This document shows, piece by piece, positions 48,913 to 58,619 of a DNA stretch of 64,000 nucleotides (the stretch's first letter is position 1; each line of letters opens with the position of its first letter). The DNA is from Apodospora peruviana (taxonomy: Eukaryota > Ascomycota > Sordariomycetes > Sordariales > Lasiosphaeriaceae). The notes under the pieces are model-generated. The model saw nothing but the letters and a program-made list of their open reading frames with translations. It did not search any database and was not told the DNA's origin. The stretch covers positions 2,604,001 to 2,668,000 of the forward strand of contig JAUEDM010000001.1 of NCBI GenBank assembly GCA_033439685.1, read 5' to 3'. Both the position numbers and the translations under genes were made by a program.

Positions 48913-49275
48913 AATAACCACGACTCCCCCCATATTCAAAAAACTCTTGGATAGGAATTAAGCTTTAACCACATCGATAAAGAGTCTATCTAGTTCTTGA
49001 TAGTTAGCTGGCCTCTGATAAACCTGAGCACGAAAATGGGGGCATGATTAGGGAAAAAGAAGACTTTTTTGTTAACTATTCGCTTTTAGATCGCAAACTA
49101 CTTCCTTATAACATACATAACTCCCGCTATTCCGTTGAATACAACCCACAATAAGCCAGTTAGGTAGGTAGCTACCGAAGTATATGTCCCACCTCTGAGT
49201 CTCATGATACGGCCCGGACCTATTTACAGCTTCATACTGGCACCACAAGACCGGCCAGGCCGGGTGAAGTTCCTC
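48913..49275. other. Convergent 3' spacer
   Basis: This stretch lies between the stop codons of two converging genes. It is AT-rich near 48960-49130 and contains TAGGTAGGTAG near 49163. No gene is seen. Confidence 0.6.
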
Positions 49276-52200
49276 CTAATGGTACGGTATGCAAAAGTCA
49301 ATCCACACACCCAAGTAATCCAGCCGGCTGCCGTTTCTTGCCTCAGTGTTGTAGATGCGCTCAAATTCTTCGTAGCTGAGCCTGCCCCAGCCGCCGCGCT
49401 GCTTCGCCTCCTCCTCTGCAATGTCCAAGCGCTTCCACTTAACTAGCGATCGACGTGATACTTGTCCGTGCCTGGCGCCGGCAATAGCGCCGGCCGCCGC
49501 CGCGACAACACGTTCCTCCACGCCTTCCTTGGTGGCGGGGGTAGTCGTGGTTGCGCCGCCTGCAGCCGTGGACGACGATGGCGGTGGATCATCAGTCGCC
49601 GCCGCCGATGATGTGGCGGCTTGCTTCCCTTTAGCGGCCACCAAGGTTTCTAACAACTCCCGTTGCTTCCTCTCGGTGCTGGTTCCGTTTGAGACTGATA
49701 ACCCCGCAGCCTCATCATCTTCCAGGGTCGAGGTCGTGTCCGGCAGAGCGGACGAGGGTGGCTTAGACTGGTTGGAACCAGGCTCAGTGGTGAGCACCGA
49801 GTTTGGTCTGAACTGAGGCATGGTAGGATCTCGATAGATTGTGGTGGTAGGGGTGAGGTTGTCAGCTGAGGCCTCCAGAGCAGGGCCTGCGTCTTTGGGA
49901 GCCTTTTGGCCGACGGCAACTTCGTATTCGGTATCTGCTTCTTTGATGGTCACGTCTTCATTATGATCGTTATTTGTAGCTAATTTGTCTCCTAGGGCAG
50001 CCTCTTCGGTAACTTCAGCTGGAACGCCCACATTTTCGTCCCCAACCTGCGTGCTACCATTGATAGAATAGCCACTCGTTTGTAGCAACTCTGGCAGCGA
50101 GCGCTCTTCAATAGGCTTCCTGAAACCATCATCCATACTCCACCGCGGACTTCCGGAGGGGCTTTCCGGAGTACGGTGGTTCTCTTCTTCTAGGTTGATA
50201 GACTCGAAAAAAGGCCTGTACAAATTGCGAAGCTCTTTGGTCTCCGCGGCCTTAACGGCGAGATCCTCTTTCTCTTTAAAAAGCTTATCGAGTAGCTCGT
50301 TAAAAGCTTGCTGTACTACCTGGTAAAGTATCTCCTTGCCTGCATCACGCTCGGCAACAGGTATATCCATGCCTCCCCATCGTTCCGGGACGCTCCTTGA
50401 AGAGGTCGAGGGATTGGATCGGATGTCGTAATCGTCTGTATCCTCGGCAAATCTGACCTTAGAAGATGACCGCGACCGAGGTGAAAGAAGGGGATGATTT
50501 TGCTGCGCGGACTTGGAGCTCTCAGCCGTAGCAGGCAAATTAGCTAGGATGTCGTCTTTCTCTTCCCAGCCAGACGGCGGAAGCGCGCCTTCTTCCTCAT
50601 CCAGGTAAAACTGTCGCCGTTTCCAGCGCTCAATTAGCTTCCTTCGTGCGTTTACTCGAATACGTCGATTTTTGGCAACTTTAGAACCCCGCTGATAGGC
50701 TTGCCCCAGGTAAGGATCTAGATCTCCGGGTGTTCCGTTGGCTGACGCGCCGCCGTTATCACCCGCGCCATCGGGAATTCCGTCTATGTCTTCACTGCTT
50801 TCCGAATCTTCATCTCCCGCGTTGGTGGCGATGAACATGTCATCGCCTTCACGGGTATCCCCCGCTACGAGCGCTGCAAGTTCATCAACGCGGATCGGAG
50901 GGTTGAGAAGACCAGTGAAGTAACGAGAATCATGTTCTGCTCCCGACGAATGGTTATCTTCATGGACTGGAGAAAAAAGGCTCTCGGCGAAACGGGCTTC
51001 CTTGCTGAACAGGCTTCCCAACACCACCTCCCTTTCCGCCGTGTCAGCCTTATCTTCGTTGATAGCATCTGTTCTGCCGTCAGAAATAAGAACATCGCCG
51101 GTGCCTATATTCAGGACTTTGCCCTCCAAAGGGCGATCCACGTCGCCTCGGGGAATCCCTCCTTCACGGCCGAAGTAGCTGCTAAGCGGTTGCCGGCTTG
51201 TAATCAGCTGCTGGACTTCTGTGGAACTCATAACCTGGTCATCGAGCCCGTCAGAAATATCTCTGTGCATTTGCTTGAACAAAGCATAGTACGAGCGGAA
51301 CAGGCGCAGAAAGTCACGACGGTCGACGAAGCCATCTCCGTCAATATCATAGCCTTGGAAAATCTTGCGAAGTCTGTCCTTTCTCTTTCGATATGCTGTG
51401 CCGTGCAGAAACTCGGTAAACCCAATGAGGTCGTCATTGTTTGTGTCGTAGAATGCAAACATGCGATCATAGAGAAGATTCGAGGCAATATGCTTGTCTC
51501 CTCCAGAGGGCACCATATATCGCTCGAAGGTCTTTCGGTCCATAGCCAAGCAGAGCTCATCGGGGTCGTCTCGCCACTCGGTGTTCGCCGTAAAAGACCA
51601 TTGCTCCCAAAAGGCCTCCAATTCGGGCCGTTCATATCCTGTGTCTTTGGACAGCTTGGCGATCAGATGCTTTGGCAGGGCTCTGACGCAGTTGTCCGGA
51701 TCACCCGGGTACCACACAGGCTGTAAGTGACGCGGCCCTAACCTAGGAGCGGGAATGCGTATCTTGTAAAAGATATGCGTCTTTGTGTGGAGGCCCTGCG
51801 ACTCGCAACTCTCGCAGAGATCAAAGTCGGCGCAGTTGGCGCAGCGGTATCGGATGCCACGTATTGGTAAGATGCCACAAGCGTTGCATTGGCATCCGCG
51901 GTGAACATAGGAGGTGCGCTGCGCATTTTCTTGAGACACCCTGAAGAGCAGGTTGACAATGTTCTGACCGGCGCGCGGATGGGGGTAGAGGGCAGGGTCC
52001 TGGTACCAGTTGTCGTCCAGTACGTCGTCATCGGCAACAGTCTCTCCGTCGGTTAACGGACGAACATTATTGAGGAGGTCAAGGTTCTCGTCACCAGCGT
52101 GAGACTCGTCATCCGCGGTGACGGAAGACACGCCCGAGGCTCGGCGCTCGCGTCTGTCTCCGTGGTGGTTGATGTCGGGAAGGGATCGCCTGCGATGCCG

Positions 52201-52356
52201 CACAGCATTACTTCGACGAAGGCGCTGACCGGCGGCCGGGTCGGGGAGAGGGTCGTAGATTCGATAGCAAAATAATCCGACGGCAGCGAGCGAGAGGATG
52301 GCGACGCTGATTCTTTGCCTGGTCAGCGTCGAGGCTGAGGCAGATGACAAGTCCAT
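49276..52356 (-). CDS. ZZ zinc-finger and EF-hand protein with N-terminal membrane anchor
   Basis: A single exon encodes 1026 residues. One membrane segment lies at about 16-31 (ISVAILSLAAVGLFCY), probably a signal anchor. It is followed by a basic stretch, then a ZZ zinc finger at about 152-198 with C157/C160, C172/C175, C181/C184 and His190/His194. Two EF-hands follow: DTNNDDLIGFTE (304-315) and DIDGDGFVDRRD (337-348). Both keep acidic residues at calcium positions, although the second ends in Asp instead of Glu. The remaining two thirds is acidic, low-complexity sequence with a Lys/Arg patch near residue 560 and a conserved-looking C-terminal 70 residues (GGWGRLSYEEFERIY). A calcium-responsive scaffold on an internal membrane is an inference; I know of no assigned function. 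It is divergent with the karyopherin gene, 820 bases between starts. Confidence 0.87.
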   Translation of the reverse strand: MDLSSASASTLTRQRISVAILSLAAVGLFCYRIYDPLPDPAAGQRLRRSNAVRHRRRSLPDINHHGDRRERRASGVSSVTADDESHAGDENLDLLNNVRPLTDGETVADDDVLDDNWYQDPALYPHPRAGQNIVNLLFRVSQENAQRTSYVHRGCQCNACGILPIRGIRYRCANCADFDLCESCESQGLHTKTHIFYKIRIPAPRLGPRHLQPVWYPGDPDNCVRALPKHLIAKLSKDTGYERPELEAFWEQWSFTANTEWRDDPDELCLAMDRKTFERYMVPSGGDKHIASNLLYDRMFAFYDTNNDDLIGFTEFLHGTAYRKRKDRLRKIFQGYDIDGDGFVDRRDFLRLFRSYYALFKQMHRDISDGLDDQVMSSTEVQQLITSRQPLSSYFGREGGIPRGDVDRPLEGKVLNIGTGDVLISDGRTDAINEDKADTAEREVVLGSLFSKEARFAESLFSPVHEDNHSSGAEHDSRYFTGLLNPPIRVDELAALVAGDTREGDDMFIATNAGDEDSESSEDIDGIPDGAGDNGGASANGTPGDLDPYLGQAYQRGSKVAKNRRIRVNARRKLIERWKRRQFYLDEEEGALPPSGWEEKDDILANLPATAESSKSAQQNHPLLSPRSRSSSKVRFAEDTDDYDIRSNPSTSSRSVPERWGGMDIPVAERDAGKEILYQVVQQAFNELLDKLFKEKEDLAVKAAETKELRNLYRPFFESINLEEENHRTPESPSGSPRWSMDDGFRKPIEERSLPELLQTSGYSINGSTQVGDENVGVPAEVTEEAALGDKLATNNDHNEDVTIKEADTEYEVAVGQKAPKDAGPALEASADNLTPTTTIYRDPTMPQFRPNSVLTTEPGSNQSKPPSSALPDTTSTLEDDEAAGLSVSNGTSTERKQRELLETLVAAKGKQAATSSAAATDDPPPSSSTAAGGATTTTPATKEGVEERVVAAAAGAIAGARHGQVSRRSLVKWKRLDIAEEEAKQRGGWGRLSYEEFERIYNTEARNGSRLDYLGVWIDFCIPYH

Positions 52357-53176
52357 GATGGCGCTGGGGCGCGTATCATGGTTGTTGGGAGGATCAAGAT
52401 AGTGTTATGCTTTCTACTGTGTATTGAGAAAGTCCCTGTTGTCGTCTGCAGCGTTGCGAGCAGGCTGCATAATATGAAAAAGCCGTGCCTTGCTGGAGAT
52501 GGTTGAAGCTCCAGCAAGATTCACATCACATGGATGGGGTTCCAAAAGCGAAATGATAAATAAATCTTGCAGTAGGACCTCCCAGACCCCTGCCCCCCCA
52601 AGCTTTGCGACGGAGTCTTCTCGAGGCGGAACCCCTAACCCTGAACTTCGGCCCGCACCGCCGCTGAAGCTCTACGGAGTACGTCAAGTTCAAACTCGTT
52701 CCCGTCTCGGCTCTAAACTCGGCTAAGATACGGTACCAGTCTGCCAGTCTAAATGCAATGGTCTATTACCGACCGAAAATACAAGGGCAGTTTGTTGCAG
52801 TACACTAGAAATATCAAGTACCGTAGGTAAGGTAGATTACCTCCTGTAGCGTGTGTTGATACCTGAGGTAGTCGTTGTCAGGGTCGGGGCGCTGTTCGTA
52901 ACCCCACACCCCACTATCCGTTGGTGCCCCGCCATATAATCTGTACAGCTGAGTATTCCATGCCACACCAAAGGTTCCAGGTTGCACCGTTCTAGTCGTC
53001 TGTCAACCATCAACGGTCAACCCCACCTTTGCCTATCACGGTTCACGCGAGATCTATACTCTCCTGGGCACTACCCTAGCTAAAGCCGAGTTATCTCAGG
53101 GGTTTCTGTCTCCCCATTTAACCTTACTTGACCAATATCTGTCTTGAATATCGCAAACTCGGGTCCTCTCTGCGAC
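52357..53176. promoter_or_regulatory. Divergent promoter region with telobox
   Basis: These 820 bases lie between the ZZ/EF-hand gene (leftward) and the karyopherin gene (rightward). They contain CCCTAACCCT (52633-52642), a telobox-like site often found in promoters of growth-related fungal genes. Confidence 0.5.
52633..52642. promoter_or_regulatory. Telobox-like site
   Basis: CCCTAACCCT corresponds to the telomere repeat and to known telobox motifs bound by Myb-type factors. It lies about 280 bases before the ZZ/EF-hand start and 540 before the karyopherin start. Confidence 0.45.
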
Positions 53177-56100
53177 ATGAGCTTCGCCATCGAGGTGCCC
53201 GGTGAGGCGGCCCCTCTGAGCCTCGTTGAGCTGGGCAAGGCGTTGGAAGCTGCTGCTCTCTCGACCGACAATGCCCAGAGGCAGTCGGCCGGCCAGCAGC
53301 TCCAGGCATGGGAGTCGCATCCAGACTATTATCCTGCGCTGCAGGTAAGATTTTGTCTATTCAACCGAGATCTAACCCCATGTGCTCACCTATCCTCTCA
53401 TGTTGCACAGTCAGTCTTCCTCGACAAGTCCTTACCCGGTCCCATCCGATTTCTGGCAGTTATCCTCCTCAAGAATGGCATCGACAAGTACTGGAGACAC
53501 ACTGCGAAGCATGCCGTCAGACCTGCCGAGAAACAGCTGATCCGATCCAGACTGCTTCAGGGTTCAGTAGACGAGGAGGACAGGGCTCTGTCTTTGCACA
53601 ACGCGCTGGTGATTGCAAAGATCGTCCGGATAGACTATCCCAACGACTGGCCCGAAGTCCTGCCTACAATTATCAACGTTACGAAGACGGCAAAGTCGAG
53701 CAACCCGGTTCATCTGAGCGGCGCCTTGCAGGTGTTGCTCCGCGTCGTTAAGGAGCTCGGCACCGCTCGTCTCCGCAGGTCCCAGACCGCTCTTCGGGCT
53801 GTGACACCCGAGCTCATACAGCTTCTGGGCGAGACCTATACCGAAAAAACCGCATATTGGCAGGAGTTTCTGATGAAGGGCCGCGGGGACGAGGATGATG
53901 CCGACTATGCCATGCAGAACAGCCTGATAGCCTTGAAGATCCTGCGCCGCCTCGTCACCGTCGGTTACGAGAGTCCGCATACTGACCCTATGGTTCAGGA
54001 CTTCTGGTCTCTTTCGCAGTCCCAGTTCGACCAGTTTCTCAACGGCGTCAGCCATGATTCATGGATCCCCGCACCTTACCAAGAGTTAGTGGGCAAGCAT
54101 CTGATCCAGTTCACAAAGCTGCATATCGACATGTCCGAAATGCATCCAGCGAGCTTTCCTGCCCTCCCAAACTCCATCCCACTCGTAAGGGCGTATTGGA
54201 ACCTCGTCCGAGAGTTTTCAGAGGTCTTTGAAAAGTCTGGTGGCATCAGGCAGACTTCAAACGAGAACCCTGGGGGAAGTCCAAAACATGAAGGGCCACT
54301 TTCCGAAAAGCTCGCCCTCAAGGGTCTTTTATTACTCCGGAGTTGTGTAGCCATCGCTTACCGCCAGGTGCAAACCTTCAAGTACCGAAGCCCAGAGACG
54401 AAAGATCAGGAGAAGGAAGCCATCAGGATTGTCAAGGAAGAATTACTGACCCGTGACCTTCTGCTGGATATTGTCCAGGTGACCATAAGTAAGCTCTTCA
54501 TATTCCGCAAATCAGATCTCGAGGCCTGGGAGGAAGATCCCGAAGAGTGGGAATCCCAGGAGCGGTACCAGGGCCTGGCGTATGAATGGGCTGTCCGTCC
54601 CTGCGCGGAGCGCCTCCTTGTCGACCTTCTCACCTATTATAAAGAGTTGGGCCAGCCGCTTTTGACGTACTGCGATCTTGCCACTAAGATTGAAATGGAT
54701 ATTGTTACCAAGGAGGCTGCTTATTGCGCCCTCGGCTGCGCCGCTGCCGTTCTCCGTGATGCTTTCGATTTTGATCGGTTTCTCGCCTTGACTTTGGTCA
54801 AAGATGCTCAATTACAGAACCCGATGGCCAAACTACTTCGCCGCCGAATAGCCATTCTCCTCAGCCAATGGATACCAGTCAGGTGTTCGCAGGAAAGTAA
54901 ACCAACGGTGTATGAGATATTCCGGCATCTGCTGAATCCCGAAGACACCCACAATGACGAAGTTGTCCGGATTACGGCAGCACGAGAACTGAAGTCTGTC
55001 GCGGACGATTTTGAGTTTACCGGAGCAGCATTCCTCCCCTTCGCGGCCGATATCTTCAACGTCCTGATCAACCTGCTGCAGGAGGTGAGCAGCGATGAGA
55101 CCAAGGTGGCGATCCTAGGAACGATCCGGGTCATTGTATCTCGAATGGAAACCCACGTCTCCCCATTTGGTGACGCGATAATGGCGACGCTACCGAATCT
55201 GTGGGAGTCGGCTGGGACCGAAGAGTACATGATCAAGCAGGCGATTCTTGCCATCATGTCTGCCTTGGTTGAGTCTGTGCGAGACGAGTCTCGGCGATAC
55301 CAGGGCGCTATCATTCCGCTGCTTCGGGAGGCTATGGATCCCGAATCGTCACTTCATCTGCACCTCATTGAGGAATCAGTAGAGCTATGGAAAACAATAT
55401 TGGTGCAGACTGTGCCGCCAGTACACCCCGAACTCGTACAATTGGTAGTGCTGGCGCTTCCTCTCTTGGAATACGACTCCATTGTCGCAAGCTCGTGCCT
55501 CGAGATTGTCAAGAACTATATACTCCTTTGTCCCAGGGAAATACTTGACGACAGTTTACGTCGGCCAACACTGTCGGCGTTAGCCAAAACCTTGGATCTC
55601 AAAAGCCGAGAGCAGTCCCAGCTTGGTGCAGTGTCCATAGAGCTCATGCTCCGCGCCGCAGAGGTTCTCGGTGGTGTGCAAGGCATCTCTATTCTTGTAC
55701 AGGACATGCTCGAAATTGGTCTGCTCGGGACCATGCTAGAGGGCCTACACGGTGCCTGGGAATCCAACCAGTCGACAGGGCCCCACAGAAAGGTCAGCAA
55801 GATCAACACAATCCAACAGACAGATTACCTGGCCCTCCTTGCGCGCATTGCCCTAGCCGACCCGGCCTTGTTCGCCACTATGATTGCCGGCTTCGATAGC
55901 GGTGGTAATGTCCAGACCGTTTGGACGTGGCTTAGCTCCATCTGGTTCGACAACTTTGACTGCATGAACGACGTGGCGAGACAGAAGCTCTCGTGTCTAG
56001 CGCTCACTCGGCTTTGCGAGCTGCCGAACCCGATGCAGGATCTCGTACTCGCGCGCCTCCAGGACTATCTCACCATGTGGACGAGTGTGGTCCTGGAACT

Positions 56101-56392
56101 GTGCGACCCCACGGACGCGGACCAGCCTGGTTTCCTGCCGCCGGGCAAAGATTCATTAGTGTGGGAGGGTCCGGTAGAGCGGAACGAGTACGATCTCCCG
56201 ATAGATGTTCACGAGCGGGAGCTGGCGAGCAAGGATCCCGTGCACACCGTCTCGGCGTTTGAGTTCATTAAGCTCAGGCTGCAGGATCTTGTGCAGCGGG
56301 TGGGCGGCGAGCAGGCGTTTGAGCGGGACTGGGCGGTGAATGTGGACAAGAACGTGTTGGAGGGTTTTCAGAAGTTGAGCCAGCCCAGATAG
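53177..56392 (+). CDS. KAP120: Importin-11 / Kap120-type karyopherin
   Basis: This nuclear transport receptor of the importin-beta superfamily carries cargo through nuclear pores under Ran control. Exons 53177-53344 and 53411-56392 give 1049 residues, close to yeast Kap120 (about 1030). The 66-base intron is a multiple of three and has no stop, so it could be read through by mistake; splice signals (CAG-GTAAGA, TTGCACAG) are strong. The importin N-terminal domain spans about residues 15-110, with the family words LQSVFLDKSLPGPIRFLA and LKNGIDKYWRHTA. The rest is HEAT-repeat helices. The start at 53177 (ATGAGCTTC) was chosen over an in-frame ATG at 53144, which adds 11 residues with no similarity. 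Kap120 imports ribosome-biogenesis factors in yeast; the same role here is inferred. It converges on the Dsk2 gene. Confidence 0.92.
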   Translation: MSFAIEVPGEAAPLSLVELGKALEAAALSTDNAQRQSAGQQLQAWESHPDYYPALQVRFCLFNRDLTPCAHLSSHVAQSVFLDKSLPGPIRFLAVILLKNGIDKYWRHTAKHAVRPAEKQLIRSRLLQGSVDEEDRALSLHNALVIAKIVRIDYPNDWPEVLPTIINVTKTAKSSNPVHLSGALQVLLRVVKELGTARLRRSQTALRAVTPELIQLLGETYTEKTAYWQEFLMKGRGDEDDADYAMQNSLIALKILRRLVTVGYESPHTDPMVQDFWSLSQSQFDQFLNGVSHDSWIPAPYQELVGKHLIQFTKLHIDMSEMHPASFPALPNSIPLVRAYWNLVREFSEVFEKSGGIRQTSNENPGGSPKHEGPLSEKLALKGLLLLRSCVAIAYRQVQTFKYRSPETKDQEKEAIRIVKEELLTRDLLLDIVQVTISKLFIFRKSDLEAWEEDPEEWESQERYQGLAYEWAVRPCAERLLVDLLTYYKELGQPLLTYCDLATKIEMDIVTKEAAYCALGCAAAVLRDAFDFDRFLALTLVKDAQLQNPMAKLLRRRIAILLSQWIPVRCSQESKPTVYEIFRHLLNPEDTHNDEVVRITAARELKSVADDFEFTGAAFLPFAADIFNVLINLLQEVSSDETKVAILGTIRVIVSRMETHVSPFGDAIMATLPNLWESAGTEEYMIKQAILAIMSALVESVRDESRRYQGAIIPLLREAMDPESSLHLHLIEESVELWKTILVQTVPPVHPELVQLVVLALPLLEYDSIVASSCLEIVKNYILLCPREILDDSLRRPTLSALAKTLDLKSREQSQLGAVSIELMLRAAEVLGGVQGISILVQDMLEIGLLGTMLEGLHGAWESNQSTGPHRKVSKINTIQQTDYLALLARIALADPALFATMIAGFDSGGNVQTVWTWLSSIWFDNFDCMNDVARQKLSCLALTRLCELPNPMQDLVLARLQDYLTMWTSVVLELCDPTDADQPGFLPPGKDSLVWEGPVERNEYDLPIDVHERELASKDPVHTVSAFEFIKLRLQDLVQRVGGEQAFERDWAVNVDKNVLEGFQKLSQPR

Positions 56393-57199
56393 GACGGGAA
56401 GTCGAAGTTGAAAGCACTACAAGCTTGGTGTCGGGCATATCGAATCGTCTTTATGGAGTCAACTGCACGGGGAAGGCATCTAGTTGCATCAAGCCGAGGA
56501 AGAGAACGCCGCAAGGCATCTCGCCGCGGACTCCAGTACGATTCCAGTACCGCAGGTCCTTCTCTAACTCATAGGCTCCATATATACATGGCCAGGGTTA
56601 ACTCGCCTGTCTTCTTTCATACTTTTCCTAGGTACCGAGTCGGGGGAACCTGGCAAAAGGCGGAAAGTGAGAGTTTACAGTTGCAATACTATTATTGTTT
56701 TCCAAAGGGGTTAGTTGGGACTCGTGGAATTGAGGTATCTGATTAATAATGACGCGAGTCAACAAATTCAAACAGCTTAACCGAAAGTTGAGTCATTCCG
56801 CCATGAAGAAACTCGAGCGAAATATATAACTTCGGTACTAGTACTAACTATAAAGGTAGCGGCGTCGCTTCCAGGTAAATGCATACGACTGCTAACCTAC
56901 TGTCACTGGTATTTGCCCGCGCAAGTAAAGGGGGTAAACGATGTTGAAACAATGAAATGCCGCAATCCCGCTGTGTCATCTTCTGTGCTATGGTTGAACT
57001 TTGAGAGTCAAGGACGTCATCTTGAGAATGGACAAAATTCCCGTGCTATCAGGCAAACACCCTGGTCAACATCGACTTCGTTGATTTTTCATAGACGTCC
57101 CGTTATCTACCTCGCAGCCATGATACTTCATAGACATGCAATCTCCTCATGGCCATCTTGGAGTTCTTTTTCCTCCGGCACAAAACGGACCATTTAATC
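56393..57199. other. Convergent 3' spacer
   Basis: An 807-base gap between converging genes. No coding sequence is supported. It holds AT-rich stretches around 56740-56860. Confidence 0.6.
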
Positions 57200-58619
57200 C
57201 TATGAGCTGCCGAGTAAATGTTCAATGGCTCCCTGCACATTGCCGCCACTGCGGCGAAGCGCCGCTACATTGCGATCAAAGTCGAAAAATCCCATATCAT
57301 TAAGCTGGGAAAGTTGAGTGGCATAGCGTTCCTCGGGGGGTCTGTTGTCCGCCGGAGCAGGCGGTGATGTTGGCGCCCCCATACCTCCCATACCTCCCAA
57401 GCCTTCCATACCTCCTACACCACCAAGCAACTGCATCATCTGCTGCATTGCTTCAGGAGAGATAGGGGGCAAGCCGAAAGGACCTGCATTAGGACCTGCG
57501 GCACCTTGCCCTGGAGCAGCGCCGAACAGAGCTGCAAAGGGGTTTTGTGTCGCGGGTTGTCCCGGAGTAGCGGTTGAAGCTGTTTGAGAGCTCGTAGGGG
57601 GTGTGGCACCAGCCTGTGGCGTGCTTCTGTTATCAGATGCAGGAGGTGCTTGGCCGGGAGAAGGTGATGTCCCGGGTGCTGTGAATGGAGGCATGCCAAA
57701 AGGGTTCGGCCCCTGCAATAAAGCCGCAAAGGGATTTCCAGCAGGGTCAGCACCTGCGCCAGCACCAAAGGGGAAGCTGGGGAAGCCTGGGAAGGGAGGG
57801 GCGCTATTCGGATTCGTGGTGTTGCCCTCGGCTTGTGGGGTAGTGTCGGTCACGCCGGGAGCTGGGAAAGACGGTGCTCCCATCATGCGTCGCATCCTCG
57901 ATGCCATCCTGATAGCGTCGGGATTTGTCATCATATGGCGGAAGGCCGGAGACTGGAGCATCTCGCGGGCGTTTGGCATGTTGGCCAGCATCGGGTTCGA
58001 TTGAATCATATAATCTATGAAAGTCGGGTTATTCAAGGCCTCGTTCATCGTCTGCGCAACTGCCGGGCTGCTCAGCATCTCGGCCATTTGCTCCTCAGTC
58101 GGCGGTGCGCCCATCTGTCCATGTATGTCAGTACTCGGCACAAGGGTAGGGTATGTAGATGCAAAGGGGGAGTCTCACTCCTCCGTCAGCGCCAAACAAA
58201 TCTCTTGAAGGCAGGTTGGCATGACCAGCAAAGCGCGCTCCTGTAAGCCCGGCGAGCAGATTATTTGCCGAAGCACCCGCAGCCATATTCTGGGGGACTG
58301 CCTGAGGGGTCGGCGCCGAAGCTGCGCTCGTGGTGGGAGCAGGCGCGGGGTTGCTGGCCGCACTTTTGACCATGTGGATGGTGTTGAGATGCTTAATTTT
58401 GTACACACTAAGAGCATCATCGTTCTTCATGACTCGTCCCGAGTATATCAGGCGTTGGCGGTCGGCGGGCACGTCTTCGTATTCGCTTGTCGCGAGCTTC
58501 GTCTTGAGTTCCGAGACAGTTGCTGACTCCGACATGGTGATGGTATGGGTTTTGTCGCTTGAGCTCTTCACCTTGAAGGTGATTTGGGCCTCGCTTGCCG
58601 GTTCAGAGCTGTCGGCCAT
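57200..58619 (-). CDS. DSK2: Dsk2/ubiquilin, UBL-UBA proteasome shuttle factor
   Basis: This protein delivers ubiquitinated proteins to the proteasome. Exons 58619-58179 and 58114-57200 (64-base intron, donor GTGAGA, acceptor CAG) give 451 residues. A ubiquitin-like domain lies at about 11-86 (ITFKVKSSSDKTHTITM, LIYSGRVMKNDDAL). The STI1-type region starts after residue 150 (MAEMLSSPAVAQTMNEAL, QSNPMLANMPNAREMLQSP), followed by Met/Pro/Gly-rich linkers. The C-terminal UBA domain occupies about 409-451 (LNDMGFFDFDRNVAAL, GNVQGAIEHLL). Order and length match the family. The start at 58619 was chosen because the ubiquitin-like domain begins right after it; upstream in-frame codons are not conserved in character. 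Confidence 0.96.

Noticed and set aside
53345..53410. Karyopherin reading frame continuing through this segment
   Set aside because: It has strong GT-AG splice signals, and removing it joins the family words ALQ and SVFLDKSLP; retained reading would insert 22 foreign residues.
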